Assembly (NCBI RefSeq): GCF_020379485.1
Contig: NC_063437.1
Coordinates: 21,973,726-22,037,725 of the forward strand
From: Brassica napus
Taxonomy: Eukaryota > Streptophyta > Magnoliopsida > Brassicales > Brassicaceae
DNA length: 64,000 bases
Reading direction: 5' to 3'
How positions within the stretch are numbered: the first letter of the stretch is position 1; each line of letters opens with the position of its first letter. The translations under genes and the position numbers were made by a program. The notes beneath the pieces were generated by a model. It was not told where the DNA came from. It made no database searches and saw nothing but the letters and a program-made list of their open reading frames with translations. Shown here piece by piece: positions 12,712 through 31,874 of this stretch.

Positions 12712-14436
12712 TATTTTTAAAACGATGAAAGAATGTTTTTCTCGGGTTAATATGTTGAATGTTGTATAGACAACCGATAAGAACTCTATTAAGATTTAAG
12801 ATGGTATAATATGATGCAAATATGAGATGGCCTTAGTTTATATAGGCATATAAAGGTAAGTGACCTTTAGATATAGCTTAAAATGGAGATGACAGCTTGC
12901 TGAGAAGGTTCTCTTCTCTATCCCAAAAGAATTGGATGATATTTGGACAAGTGTCCACAAGGGTGTTTTAAATTGTTTTGTATTTTTAAGTGATGTTATT
13001 GATGGATAATTAGGGTTTAGCGTAGATTAGAGGATATGTCACCAAAATACAACTCGTTGCACATGCACTCACATGATTTTCATTATCACCCAACTCTCCT
13101 ACATGCTTTAAAACACCAACTTTCTTTCCATTCACATCTGTCTTATTCCTCCTTTTTTATAGATTTATTTAATTATTTTTTGGGGGGCCAATTAGTTCGA
13201 GTTTACCAAAGTCGGCGGATCAACGATAATTATGTAATTATCATTATGCTTTATTCTTTCTATCTTAATTATAATTACTTGTCTAATTTGCACAGCAATG
13301 CATGCAGTCAATGTATTAAGAAGGTTGTGGGTCAAATAGATAAATTGAAACATGGAAAAGAAAAGATAGGAGTATATGATTTTGTATATGTATATTTCTC
13401 CCACGAGTTTAAGAAAATCGGAACAAATCAATGTAAATTAAATCACCTTTGTTCAAAAAAGTATAAGAAATTAAATGATTTTGTATGCTTTTCTTCCATT
13501 TAGTATTTTTACCTGATTCATAAACGATCTCAGAAATCAGAAACATATGCATCATCACTGTTTTGATTTTGCCACAATGCATTTAATTTGAAGTAATCTC
13601 CATTTCGATAGATATGATAAATGTGACTATTTGGTTGTCACAATGCTTTTGCCTTTGTTCGAGTCCTTTGTGTCCCATTATTTCCAGCTGATATAGGCCG
13701 GCGCAACTAATAATAATCATCAAATAAAAAAGTAAACTAATGATCACAAAAGCAATACCAAGTAGTTTGTAGGTGTTTTATTATTTTAGACAAAGTAGAT
13801 AACGATGTTGTGGGAAATGGGATAAGGTTTTAAACTAAAAAGACATATGGATATCTTCAATGTTCCTTTGAATTTCTGGACTTCATATTTAGGATTTTTA
13901 TTTTTATAAGTGGATTTGATTGAAGCATCTTAAAGATTATGTTCTTTTTGCCCGGCATGCATGCATGTGTTTGTGTGTGTTTTTTCTACCAAGGAGGAGC
14001 TATGTCGATCGGACATCCTCAGAGACTATTATATTCAATGTATCTTATCGCCGCAACACGAAGCATTGTACTTACTATTCTCTCGTAGACATACATAATA
14101 TGTAGACTATAGTATGTCTTAGAATAAATTATATTAAACATTAAGCATATGATTGAGCAGTGTATGCATGCATGTACGTAGTTTATGATGGGGTGAAAGG
14201 GTAACGTGAAAAGTACGTAACTAAAGCATTATATAAAGATGAATTTTATTCAAAAGCCAGATTACCATGACTCTGATTTTTAACACTTGAGAAGAAGGAA
14301 ATGAATATTAAAGTCGGTAGCCCATAAGTTTAGATAGCCCAAGACATAGGCCCATAAGTTTGGTGCATAGCATATATATATATATATATAAATAATTCTG
14401 AAACCCTAAGCCGATCAAAAATTCTTCGTTGTTGAT
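12712..14436. other. Intergenic region, UPB1 to NYN gene
   Basis: Contains the divergent upstream regions of UPB1 (TATATAGG-type sequence near 12838, minus-strand promoter) and of the NYN/C2H2 gene. A 155-codon frame at 13036-13503 has low-complexity composition, no recognisable domain and a strong antisense frame, so it is not called. A (TA)n run lies at about 14372-14391. Confidence 0.5.
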
Positions 14437-16006
14437 ATGGGAGGAGGTGGTAAGTAGTTTTGGATTGTCAATTATTTCAGATTATTTCCGTTGATTGATT
14501 CGATAATGGTTTGGTTGATTAGGTGATGCGTTAGCGTTAAAAAAGCGGACGTTAGTTTGGTGGGACATGAACTCGTGTCCGGTTCCGGACGGGGTTGAGC
14601 CTGGTCGTGTCCGTGCGTGTATAGAATCTGCGTTGGAGAAGGAGATGGGTCGTCGTTCTCAAGTCACCATCTTTGCGATTGGCAACCTAGAATACATCTC
14701 TAGTGCATGGCGCTAGAATCTGCGTTGGAGAAGGCCATCACGATTCGATCGACACTTAGCACTAACCTTGGAGTTCTCTACACTCAAGGTTCTCTCCGAC
14801 AGTTTAACGTTCGCAAGAGCTATCTCCGGCAACATCCAGTCAAAAAAAATCATCGGAATTGTGAAAGGCATCCGAGCGATCTCCTCTGGTTTTGCAACAA
14901 TTTCTTTCTATCATGTTTCTAAATCGGACAACTTTGTTGCCGATAGTTTAGCAAAAAGGCTCTCCAAACCTTTTTCTCTTTATAACGAACATCATGATTT
15001 GGGCCATCGTTTTGGACTCATCTCTTCTTTTTAGTTTTCTAATGAATTATTCAGTGACAAAAAAAAAAAAAAAAACATCTCTAGTGCCCTCTTGGAAGAG
15101 ATCTATTCCTCTGGAATCTTTCTTATTCACGCCCCCTGCGGTATTAAAATACTCTTCTATTTTATATTTAATCTCTCTCTCTGGAATATATCGATTTTGT
15201 TTAGTCAGAGGAGGAGTCTCATCGTATCGTATCGTAATTTAATTTAATTTCTAGGTGGGAGCAGCTTTGGATGTCTTCTTTGCGAGTGGTATGAGCCGGG
15301 GGCCACCGTCATGCTGATATCCTGTGATTATTCAATGGTTAATAATCCTTTACTTTTTGGGATTACTGGCTCCTCTGCTTTTTGTGCATATCCAGAAGAT
15401 TATCGGGCACCTATCTTTGATTACAATGTGTTTGCCAAAGAGTTTGTCTGGGAAACTTTATTGAAAGACAACATGACTACATGTGGTGAGATGATGATGA
15501 TCGTGAACAACCTCCTCCTCTCTGCATTTGCGACATATGCCTGGAGACTTTCCAAATATGTGGCGAATTCATCACTCATCTCAAGAGTGAAGAACACATA
15601 GAGGAGGTAATTAATTAAGCATCCTCAGCCTTAATTTGTATCCTTATTACATTTTTTTTTTGTCATGTACCTGTCTGTGTGTGTGTGCAGTTGTTTGGAA
15701 TTGTCCCCAGAGACCCCGACTCAGTCGCTGAGGCTAGATATTTTTGCCAAGTTTGCAAATATCCCGCCTACAACGATTATAACTTGTTCCTCCATAACGA
15801 AAGTGAAGAACATAATCGCAAGGTATGCATCCTTGCCTCTTTGCTTTTACTTTGTAACCAACTCCTCTGTATCAATAAAATTATTTGATCCCATTTGGTT
15901 TTCTCAGAAGAATCTGGCTGAGAAAATGGCTCAAGATGAGGATTGCGAGAGCAGGAAGAGAAATCCACAAATGGATCTCTTTTACGAGAGAAACAAGAAG
16001 AGGTAG
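14437..16006 (+). pseudogene. NYN-domain/C2H2 zinc-finger gene, disrupted (copy 1)
   Basis: Resembles plant NYN (PIN-like, putative RNase) proteins with C-terminal C2H2 fingers. Reconstructed exons are 14437-14449, 14523-15140 (interrupted), 15255-15606, 15691-15822 and 15908-16006. Exon 2 encodes the NYN core (LVWWDMNSCPVPDG; FAIGNLEYISS...ALLEEIYSSGIFLIHAPCG). Exons 3 and 4 encode fingers of the type CDIC...H and CQVCKYPAYNDYNLFLHN. Two lesions are visible. A 5'-truncated LINE splits exon 2 at 14707-15075. A frameshift lies near 15505, where the frame ending ETLLKDNMTTCGEM must shift to read PPPLCICDICLETF. The gene is therefore probably dead. A related copy lies at 28041-28785 on the other strand. 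Confidence 0.8.
14707..15075 (+). mobile_element. 5'-truncated LINE insertion (RNase H end)
   Basis: About 370 bp inserted in the NYN exon. It encodes the C-terminal RNase H-like part of a plant LINE ORF2 (…SDSLTFARAISGN…, FYHVSKSDNFVADSLAKRL), then a stop at about 15034, a short 3' UTR and a poly(A) tail (15059-15076). A 13-bp target duplication, ACATCTCTAGTGC, flanks it (14694-14706 and 15076-15088). Poly(A), 5' truncation and a variable-length duplication are hallmarks of target-primed reverse transcription. Confidence 0.92.
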
Positions 16007-16475
16007 TATATTGATAAATATGTAATGTATACAACAAACCAAATCTATACATATTTTATGATATAATTATTTATTACAGTCCTTTGTTCTACCCCTAAAA
16101 TATTTGTTTGTTTTCGTTTAATTAATACTTTTATCGATTAAAATGAAAATCTCAATCCTGTTGCTTTATGCAAACCACATTCCCTCTTTGAAAATTATGT
16201 GAGTGTGAGAGAGAAGCCTTTACTTTATCTCTTTAGGAAACTGTAGGGGAAGGAAACCAAGAAACTATTATTGCGTCTCTCCCTGGGAGACAAGAACACT
16301 GAAAACTAAAGCAAGAAACCGCTTATCAGTTATAGATAGTTTAAATGGTGAAGTTTACTATGAAGAAAATCAAATAGTGGACAACATAGCCAAATGAGAT
16401 TGGCCTAATGACTGCTTCCTCAAAGACCTAATTGAGTATAAGAGATACATCAACCGTAATTGAGCATCTTCTTCC

Positions 16476-16697
16476 TCAAAGACGACTAATGACTGCTTCA
16501 ACTTCCTGTGGAGTGTAGATATGGTACGCTGGAGCTACCTTGGCAATGTCCACATTGTTTGGAGTCACCTACACAGACCACAACAGTTAGATGGGACCCA
16601 AAACTTTGGTAAACTGTAAAAAAGTCTTGGATTTGAGAGTTTCTCTTTCATAACTTGCTCGAGGATAGATACAGCGATTGTCTCGCTTCTGCAAGGG
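16476..16697 (-). pseudogene. Fragment of 20S proteasome subunit alpha-5 (PAE) gene
   Basis: On the minus strand the sequence reads ETIAVSILEQVMKEK, then a degraded intron, then VTPNNVDIAKVAPAYHIYTP followed by QEVEAVISRL and a stop at 16476-16478. This matches the C-terminal end of proteasome subunit alpha-5 as I remember it. The acceptor TGTGTAG is kept but the donor after KEK is lost, and a one-base deletion precedes ETIAV. No upstream exons are visible. An intron-bearing partial DNA copy of a gene that lies elsewhere in Arabidopsis. Confidence 0.75.
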
Positions 16698-17523
16698 AAG
16701 ATAATTGTGAAATCAAAACAAACATGCTAATCTCTAACTATCATAATTTATGTTTTATTTGATTATTAAAAGAAAAATAAAAAAGTAGTAATATCATAAT
16801 ATTATTATATAAATATATTTAGAACAAATATTTACTATTAAAAATAAAAATGAATCATGCATGTCTTATTTAATTTTATAAAAATGAAAAAAACAGCCTT
16901 TTTAACTTAAAACAAAATAACCATTTATTCAAATCAATGTTTAAATTATGAATATCATATTATTAAAATAAATTATGTATATATATTATTAATTTTATCA
17001 TAAAATTTATATACAAGTATACTAATATATTTTAATTAATAGATTTTTTTTGGTTTATTCGGTTGGATCAGTTTATATATCGAATCATATCCATATACTG
17101 TAGTTTCTTAAAAGTTACATTTATTCGGTTTATTCGGTACTATCAAGTTTAAACCAATTTCTCTATTTCTGTTCAGTTCGATCTAATTTGTTTGATTTTA
17201 CTGGAAAGAACATCCATTCAACAATTTTGCAAAAAAGAAAAATATCATTTTTCTTTTTCTCTGTGCAATTTTTTCTAAAATATCTTAAGGCTGAATTTTT
17301 GCTAGAAAAAAAGTTAATATGGAAAAAAAAAATAGTTTCACACTTGGTGGAATACTTTTATTAAAAATATCTATATACACGCGGCGCAAAACGGTTGGTT
17401 GTTAAATGATAAGAGGATTGTGTTGACATAGCTCAATAATAACAAGAGGCAGTAGTGTTTATCTACTTCTCTTCTCCTTTCGTCAAAAAAAAAACTCTCT
17501 CCTCTGTCCTAAGTCCTCCAACG
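16698..17523. other. AT-rich intergenic region and CP12-1 promoter
   Basis: Very AT-rich DNA (16700-17340) with no supported gene. The last 200 bp are the CP12-1 promoter/5' UTR. I could not fix a TATA box. Confidence 0.5.
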
Positions 17524-17898
17524 ATGACAACCATAGCTGCAACCGGTCTCAACGTCGCAACTCCAAGAGTGTTCGTTCGACCGGTGGCTCGACTATCTGC
17601 TCCGGTCCGTTTGAACTACCCGTGGAAATTCAGTTCGATGAACCGGATGGTTATGTCTGTTAAGGCGACATCTGAGGGAGGGATATCGGATAAGGTGGAG
17701 AAGAGTATTCAGGAGGCTACGGAGACTTGCGCCGACGATCCGGTGAGCGGAGAGTGCGTGGCAGCTTGGGACGAGGTGGAGGAGCTGAGTGCAGCGGCGA
17801 GTCACGCCAGGGACAAGAAGAAGGCTGGTGGATCTGATCCTTTGGAAGAATATTGCAGTGATAATCCTGAGACCGATGAGTGTCGTACTTATGATTGA
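17524..17898 (+). CDS. CP12-1: CP12-1, chloroplast Calvin-cycle regulator
   Basis: Small intrinsically disordered chloroplast protein that scaffolds the GAPDH-phosphoribulokinase complex under redox control. Single exon of 124 aa, the usual CP12 length. Residues 1 to about 46 form a transit peptide rich in Ser, Arg and Thr. The mature part has both redox cysteine pairs, CADDPVSGEC and CSDNPETDEC, and the core motif AAWDEVEELSAAASHAR. It ends DECRTYD. The start MTTIAATGLNVATPR was chosen by family match; the open frame runs 69 nt further upstream without homology. Intact. Confidence 0.96.
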   Translation: MTTIAATGLNVATPRVFVRPVARLSAPVRLNYPWKFSSMNRMVMSVKATSEGGISDKVEKSIQEATETCADDPVSGECVAAWDEVEELSAAASHARDKKKAGGSDPLEEYCSDNPETDECRTYD

Positions 17899-19862
17899 AA
17901 CATGTTAGAAAATTTAGGTATCGATCTTTCTTGTTGTTGTCGTCTTTCTTGTTTGGTTTGGTTTGATGTTTGTAATATGGCGAATAGTACAATACATATG
18001 AGGTGTTTCATAGATCTCTACGAGTTTGTGGAGTTGCGTAAGAAATCATTATTTTTATGAGTTGAAGTGGGTGATGGTTTGAGCCATTTGTATTTGCTTT
18101 TGCATGTCTTTTCCCCATTTTGTGTGGTTATTGACACGCTTGGAGAGTGATGTATCAAATAAAATGTTGTGGAACAAATACAAATATTATTGAACGTACA
18201 AAAGTTCGATACACTGTAGAAGATAATTTAAAGAGTTATAGTTGAAGAAAATATGATAATTAAATAGAGAAGAAAAATATAGCAAAACTATATGGATTTC
18301 CGAGTTGAATAAAAAATGTTAACTTAAAAAAAAAGGGCCATTTGTAAGACGGACCCCTGCACGGAGTCACGGACCATGGTCAAGTGCGATGATATAAGAG
18401 TTGTTATACCATTTCATGTACGATAGAAAATACGATATGTATGTAATATGATCACTTGAGTTGAGTAATTACAAGTGGTCTAATAACTTGTCAATGAATT
18501 CATGCTGGGGTCGTGAAGACTCAAGAGAGAGAACTCGATATGTAATATGACTTGAGTTGAGTAGAAGTAGCCGTGGAAGCAATAAAGAATCCATCCAAAC
18601 ATTTGCAATGTACCAAAACATATCCGACATATTGCATTTGGCGATAAGATTTTTATTATGAAGCAAATGTATTTATTTAACGATTGATTTATATTGATGC
18701 CTAATGTTAATTGGATAACACTTATCGGCTACGCAAACATTTTGGGCTTTGTTAAACATGGGCCGATTTATTATTCGGCATATAGAAAAGATGTTCATCC
18801 ACGGTCCTAACCTCTAAGAAACATTAACCCCACAAGGATTAAGTGAAGCTAATCGTGATCTAACTAACCTGAATTTGAAAAACCGAAATGTAACAAAAAA
18901 TCTATAACAATTTTTTGTTTGTTAAAATATATGATCTTTAATCAAATGAATGATGAATTATATTTAGTACTCAAAAGAGGGCATGAGTAACTTGTGTTCA
19001 TGGTTTCGTGTTGTATCTGAAAGTTTGAATTGGTTTCATTTATATATTTTTGGCGGTAAGAAAAGTAGAGATTAACGGGAATTGCATCGGTACCGTCTCA
19101 GTATCAGTTCATGGGGTAAGTAAGTAATAAACGAATTTTAAGAAAAGATAAGCAGACATGTGTTTTGGCCCAGCCGCCCGTCATTAACCAGGAAAAGTCA
19201 TGCATACCCTTGAAGTTTCATACGGTTAAGGAAGATGCCACAGGCAAGTGAGGGGTATATCTGTCTTCAAACGCATACGTAGCCGAGTTTCTTTTCCTTT
19301 TCCTCCTCATTAAAAAAAGTCTTGTAAAATATTTTCCCAAATTCGCATCACCCAGAAAAAAAACTCGCAGCGGTAAAAAAAAAAAAAAAAAAAGGGGTCA
19401 CTGCCTTTCTTCCTTGGTTCGCTTAGACCTGGGCGATGTGGTACCAGGAGGAGACGCAGACGATTCGTAGAATGTAAGGTTGTTGCTTCTCGTTTTCGGC
19501 ACAATCGGAATCATTCGCTATTTCATCTCTCTCTGGCAATTCGTCCTTGAAATTTATCGAGATTCATATCTCTAGCAACTCGTGGGAGGGTAGCTCGACA
19601 TAACTAAACCCTAGCTTGTAGGAGGTTTGCACTTATCCCTTTCTTTCTTTCTTTTTTTAGCTGCCAAATGCGATCTTAGGGATTTTGATTATCGAATTGA
19701 GATTAGTGATAGAATAGGGTTAATTTCTCAGTATATTATTGATAGATGATCCTCAATTGAAAAGAGTTAGTTAGTTAGTTATATATTTACTGTTGTGCAT
19801 GATGCTCCATTTTATTTGACGAGTTGTGTGTCCTCCTCCTCCACAGGAGACGAGTTAATAAC
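17899..19862. other. CP12-1 3' flank and 5' UTR region of the WD40 gene
   Basis: Non-coding. The CP12-1 terminator region comes first, then AT-rich DNA. From about 19260 onward lies the CT-rich 5' UTR of the next gene, probably with a 5' UTR intron ending at the acceptor CTCCTCCACAG near 19847. An A20 run lies at 19375-19394. No gene is supported. Confidence 0.5.
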
Positions 19863-27761
<7,899 letters not shown>

Positions 27762-28040
27762 TATGTTTGTTTTCTCAACTCTTTATAGGCTGTGGCCATT
27801 TTCTTTTCTATAAAGATATTATATACACCCAAGAAAGTGTAAGAGTTGTCACTTTAGGGAACAAAAGAAACGTTTGGGTGAGTGAGTCACACACCCGGCA
27901 CAAGGTTCATGCTATAGATCGGGCCGCTTTTAGTTCCACGAGACTAACATGTATGAGCTCAATTTCAAATATATATATATAATATATGATAACCACGGGA
28001 AAATAGAGTGTGAGTGAACAACAAAGAAATAACTTAACTA

Positions 28041-28785
28041 CAAAACGAAGGCCAAATGGGATCAAATTTTTTATAGATACAGAGAGTTGGTTATACAATA
28101 TAAATGTAGAGAAGAGGCAAGGATGCTTTACCTTGCGATGATGATCTTCACTTTGGTTATGGAGGAGCATGTTATATTCGTCGTAGCCGGGATAATTGCA
28201 AACATGGCAAAAATGCATAGGCTTACAGTACCAGGAGTCTCTAGGCACTATATCAGACAACTCCTTCATGTGTTGTTCACTCTTGAGATGAGTGATGAAT
28301 TCGGCACATATTTCGAAAGTGTCATCGCATATGTCGCAAATGCAGAGAGGTTCATCTTCATTCACGGTCATCATCTCACATGTGATGTTGTCATTCAATA
28401 AAGTTTCCCAGACAAACTCTCCCACAAAAACTTTCTGAGCTACTGGCTGCTGGTCAAGGATAACTGGCCGTCTATCTTTCTGAAGTCGTTCCCACCGCAG
28501 GGAGCGTGGACAAGAAGGATTCCAGAGGAAGCTATCTCTTCCAAGAGGTCACTAGAGATGTATTCTAGGTTGCCCATGGCATAGATGACGACTTTAGAAC
28601 GATGACCCATCTGCTTGTGCACCGCTGATTCTATGCACCCACGCACACGAACCGGACACGAGTTCAGGTCCCACCACACTCCCGTCCGCCTTTGTAACGC
28701 CGCATCACCTACCACATTAATCAATCACCATTAATCTACAAAAAGTAATTGAAATCCAAAACTACCCACCTCCTCCTCCTGCCAT
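28041..28785 (-). pseudogene. NYN-domain/C2H2 zinc-finger gene, partial copy 2
   Basis: Minus-strand relative of the gene at 14437. The start ATGGCAGGAGGAGGAG (28785-28770) is followed by intron 1. Exon 2 encodes GVWWDLNSCPVRVRGC and MGNLEYISSDLLEEIASSG through HAPCGG. It then reads on without introns 2 and 3 into FVWETLLNDNITCEM, fingers CDICDDTFEICAEFITHLKS and CHVCNYPGYDEYNMLLHNQS, and the donor of intron 4. A frame change is needed near 28440 (stop in the first frame after LTSSQ). The last exon is diverged or lost where copy 2 meets the WD40 gene's 3' flank. Probably non-functional. Confidence 0.72.
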
Positions 28786-28841
28786 CTCGATTCGATAACG
28801 AATTTGGGATCGGTTTAGGGTTTCCTGCAACTTTTTCCCGC

Positions 28842-28867
28842 GAGAGAGAGAGAGAGAGAGAGAGAGC
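28842..28867. repeat. (GA)n microsatellite
   Basis: About 13 uninterrupted GA dinucleotides just upstream of NYN copy 2, in its 5' UTR or promoter on the minus strand. Confidence 0.9.
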
Positions 28868-28914
28868 TATTTATCAAATTCGATAACGAATTTGAGATAA
28901 CGAATTTGTCGTTT

Positions 28915-29347
28915 ACCTGCCAAAACGTGTTTTTCTGCCAAAACCGAAAAACACGAAAATCTCGTTTTCATGCCAAAACCACAAAAACGCGTTTTTCCAC
29001 AAAACCCACAAAACGTGATTTTTCGCCAAAATCAAAAATTGTATTTTCATGCCAAAACGTAAAAATCTCGTTTTACCGGGAAAAACCGTAAAAACACGGT
29101 TTCTCGTCAAAACCGTAAAAATGCATTTTTCCGCCAAAACCGCAAAAACGCATTTTACCGGCAAAAACCGTAAAAACACGGTTTCTCGTCAAAACCGCAA
29201 AAACGTATTTTACCGGCAAAAACCATAAAAACACGGTTTCTCGCCAAAACCGAAAAAACGCATTTTCCCGTCAAAACCGCAAAAACGCGGTTTTTCGACA
29301 AAACTGTAAACTTACGTTTTCCCGCCAAAACTGTAAACTTACGTTTT
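28915..29347. repeat. Degenerate 29-30-bp tandem repeat (CCAAAACCGTAAAAACG type)
   Basis: Around fourteen degenerate units of the form GCCAAAACCGYAAAAACGC followed by RTTTTNCC. Neighbouring units alternate between two versions, one ending CGCATTTTACCGG and one ending CACGGTTTCTCGT, so the period doubles to about 60 bp. It ends in two copies of AAACTGTAAACTTACGTTTT. The open frames here are by-products of the repeat. The superfamily was not identified. Confidence 0.8.
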
Positions 29348-29751
29348 CATGGGCTATGTATAAACTTATGGCCTATTTATATAAGTTACTAGTTTTTTAT
29401 AAAAGGAATTATTAGTTTTCCTTGTATTTTTACAAAAACTTGATTGGACAAAAAATTGGATCTTCTATAATTAAAAACCAAAAAAGTATGGGCAATTCAC
29501 TCAAATATCCAGTTTTAAGTTTTTTAAAAATAAATTGATCAATATAGTCCTATTTTATTTTGAAAATTTTAATATTTATCTTTTACTTTTTAGGGTTTAG
29601 GTTTTGTGATTTTTTTAAAATAAAAAATGATATTTTGATCTTTTTAAAAAAAAATTATTATTGTGACAAAAACTTTTTTTTTAAAAGTTATTTGAAAAAT
29701 TGCTCTAATATAATATAAACACTAATAACCGAAATTAATCTAATTATAGCA

Positions 29752-30017
29752 CTAAGATAAAGCGACTCCGAGGTAAAATCACAAAAAACGTTGAGAAAGG
29801 TTTCACAAAGTTGATGATGATAATATAGTATGTTTGTTTTCTAAACTCCTTTAGGCTGTGGCCATTTTTTCTATAAGATGGTATATATATAGCGAAGAAA
29901 ATGTAAGAGTTTTTCACTCTAGGAAAGAAAAGAGAAAAATCGGTTTTCTATGGGTGAGAGTCACACCAGCACAAGGTTCAATGTTATAGATCGGGTCGCT
30001 TTAGTTCAACATGTATG
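29752..30017 (+). repeat. Duplicated WD40-gene 3' end, copy B
   Basis: Direct repeat of 27703-27955: CTAAGATAAAGCGACTCCGA, then the AAAATCACAAAAA and GGCTGTGGCCATTTT segments, ending AACATGTATG. A ten-base insertion and several substitutions relative to copy A show it is not a functional exon here. It brackets NYN copy 2 and the satellite together with copy A. Confidence 0.88.
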
Positions 30018-31511
30018 TAATATAAATGCACTCTTTTGTCACAGGAGTGACTTAACAAGTCTGGTTTTATTTTGATGCTCATTACAAGAAGTATGAATAT
30101 GTTACGAACAAAGCTACATTGTTTTTCGAGAGAGTTACATAAAGGGTTACTTTGTTGTGGGTCTTTAACATGTTTAGATATTTTTCAATGGAGATGTACT
30201 TTGGGTCTTACTTTATGAATTTCTATTCTCTAAATGCCCTTGTCCCAAAAGAGATGCAAGTTCTGGTCAAGTTAAAAGCAGAAAAAGTAAACACTAGTTA
30301 GATCATTCTGTTGCAATAAATAGGTAGGTTTATTGAACAGTGAGATATGTTAAGAACCGTTAATTAAGAAATTAGTATGGCTTATATGAGTAACACCAAG
30401 TACAATGCTACAAAAAAATGAATTGAAAACAATACATGTTCAGTTTATTAGAAGTACTGTCAACATTTAGTTAGTTAGTTATACTATGATATATATTTCT
30501 TTTTATTATTAAAGTTATTAAGGTTGGTTAAAAATATGATGGAGACAAGTACAGTTTTTTTTTTTTGGAGTCGATAGACACTTTATATTAACTGAGATAC
30601 GTTTTGTAGTATCTGGCGTCCTGGTGATTTTATGTTGAGATTTGTGTTTCATTTTTGAAACTCTTTTGAACCAAAGTTTCCTTTTCTCTTTGGTAAAGTA
30701 CCGAAGATAATCATAATAGTTTTACTTTCTTTTTCTCATTTCTTATAATTCCCTTATGTGAGTTGACATTGGTGAGTTATTCTTTACAAAGTTACAACTA
30801 CATACATGACACTTATATGAATCAATCTAAACTTGTTCTTTCCTTTTTTATATCAATTATAACATCATCTAGACAAAATACACCAAAACACATTGTCATG
30901 GTTGTAGACATTACAGTCCCCACTTCAAAAGGCCTAGGAATAAAACTCGGTTGTATTTTTCCAACAATAAAAGTGTAGTTCACATGAGAGAGGGGGAGGA
31001 AAAGAGATCCAACGCTCACGATTCTTTCAGGGGGGAGGGGAGGTTGAGGGTATTACTACACATTTATTGCAACCAGCAATTATCTCGCTGTTAACGCGCA
31101 TCTCATTGCGTTTTTTAATGAATTTATTTATTTCCCCCAAAAAGTAGCAAATTAACCAAGTCTTTTTGCATGCTTCTTAAATTTGAGTGTTGACTTTCCA
31201 TTCTGGATAATATCATCATTCGTTGTTTGTTTTTTTTTTTGAACATCATTCGTTGTTTGTTGGGGTGAGAAACTCAATAAGCTTACCTAAATTTAATGTT
31301 TTCCTACGTGAACCATTTTTAATTATTCCGGGATAAATAAAATAAATATATCGCATGATATTTACGTAGTGGAATATGCACATAGATCCGTGCTCTTTAT
31401 AAACAAACCAAAAAGTCTCCCTCTCGCTAACTAAAAGTCTCCACTGCTCATTCCTCTCTCTCTAGATCTATAGATAACAAAAGAGATATATACATCGAGT
31501 GAGAGAGTGTG
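30018..31511. other. Intergenic region with short retroposon footprint
   Basis: AT-rich sequence without a supported gene. It includes a poly(T) at 30554-30565 and the 18-bp direct repeat described separately at 31214-31261. The last 120 bp are the CT-rich 5' leader of the small gene at 31512. Confidence 0.5.
31214..31261. mobile_element. Minimal retroposon footprint with 18-bp target duplication
   Basis: CATCATTCGTTGTTTGTT occurs at 31214-31231 and again exactly at 31244-31261. Only T9GAA lies between. A duplication this long around a bare poly(T) tract looks like a nearly completely 5'-truncated LINE or SINE insertion on the minus strand. Confidence 0.7.
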
Positions 31512-31874
31512 ATGAAGATAAGGTATTGGCGGAAGTCAAGACGAGGATACGAAAGGCTAGATGGCTCGGCTAAGAAGTCGAACTCGGATCCGACCCGGAA
31601 GAGACGGTTTTGGAGGAGGATCAAGATAGTGCGGAAGCTGAGGGTCTTGAGAAAGACGTCCCCTAAGAAGCTTTTAACGCGGCTTCGAGATTCTTACGTC
31701 AATATGATGCTGCGCCTCGCCAATTCTCCGGCAATAGCGTCGAGGTCGAGGGAGTATGAGGAGAAGAAGCTGGTGGAGATTTACAAATCCATGTTGATGG
31801 CGCAGGGGACTCTGGTTCACCGCAATGTACCTAAACCTTCCTCTGATTCTATTGCATGTACTCTCACCGCTTAG
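31512..31874 (+). CDS. Small basic conserved plant protein, unknown function
   Basis: Single-exon frame of 120 aa, strongly basic (many Arg and Lys). It contains RRFWRRIKIVRKLRVLR, a helix-forming segment KLLTRLRDSYVNMMLRLANS and a C-terminal EEKKLVEIYKSMLM. Small proteins with an R-L-R-D-x-Y-V-x-M-M-L core are widespread in plants but uncharacterised. Position suggests the orthologue of the small gene just before NDT1 in Arabidopsis (possibly At2g47485). The frame can be extended one codon upstream only with GTG, so the ATG at 31512 is used. A CT-rich leader precedes it. No signal peptide is seen. Confidence 0.7.
   Translation: MKIRYWRKSRRGYERLDGSAKKSNSDPTRKRRFWRRIKIVRKLRVLRKTSPKKLLTRLRDSYVNMMLRLANSPAIASRSREYEEKKLVEIYKSMLMAQGTLVHRNVPKPSSDSIACTLTA

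Noticed and set aside
13036..13503. 155-codon plus-strand frame upstream of the NYN gene
   Set aside because: Low-complexity composition, no domain, overlapping antisense frame and no promoter or splice context.
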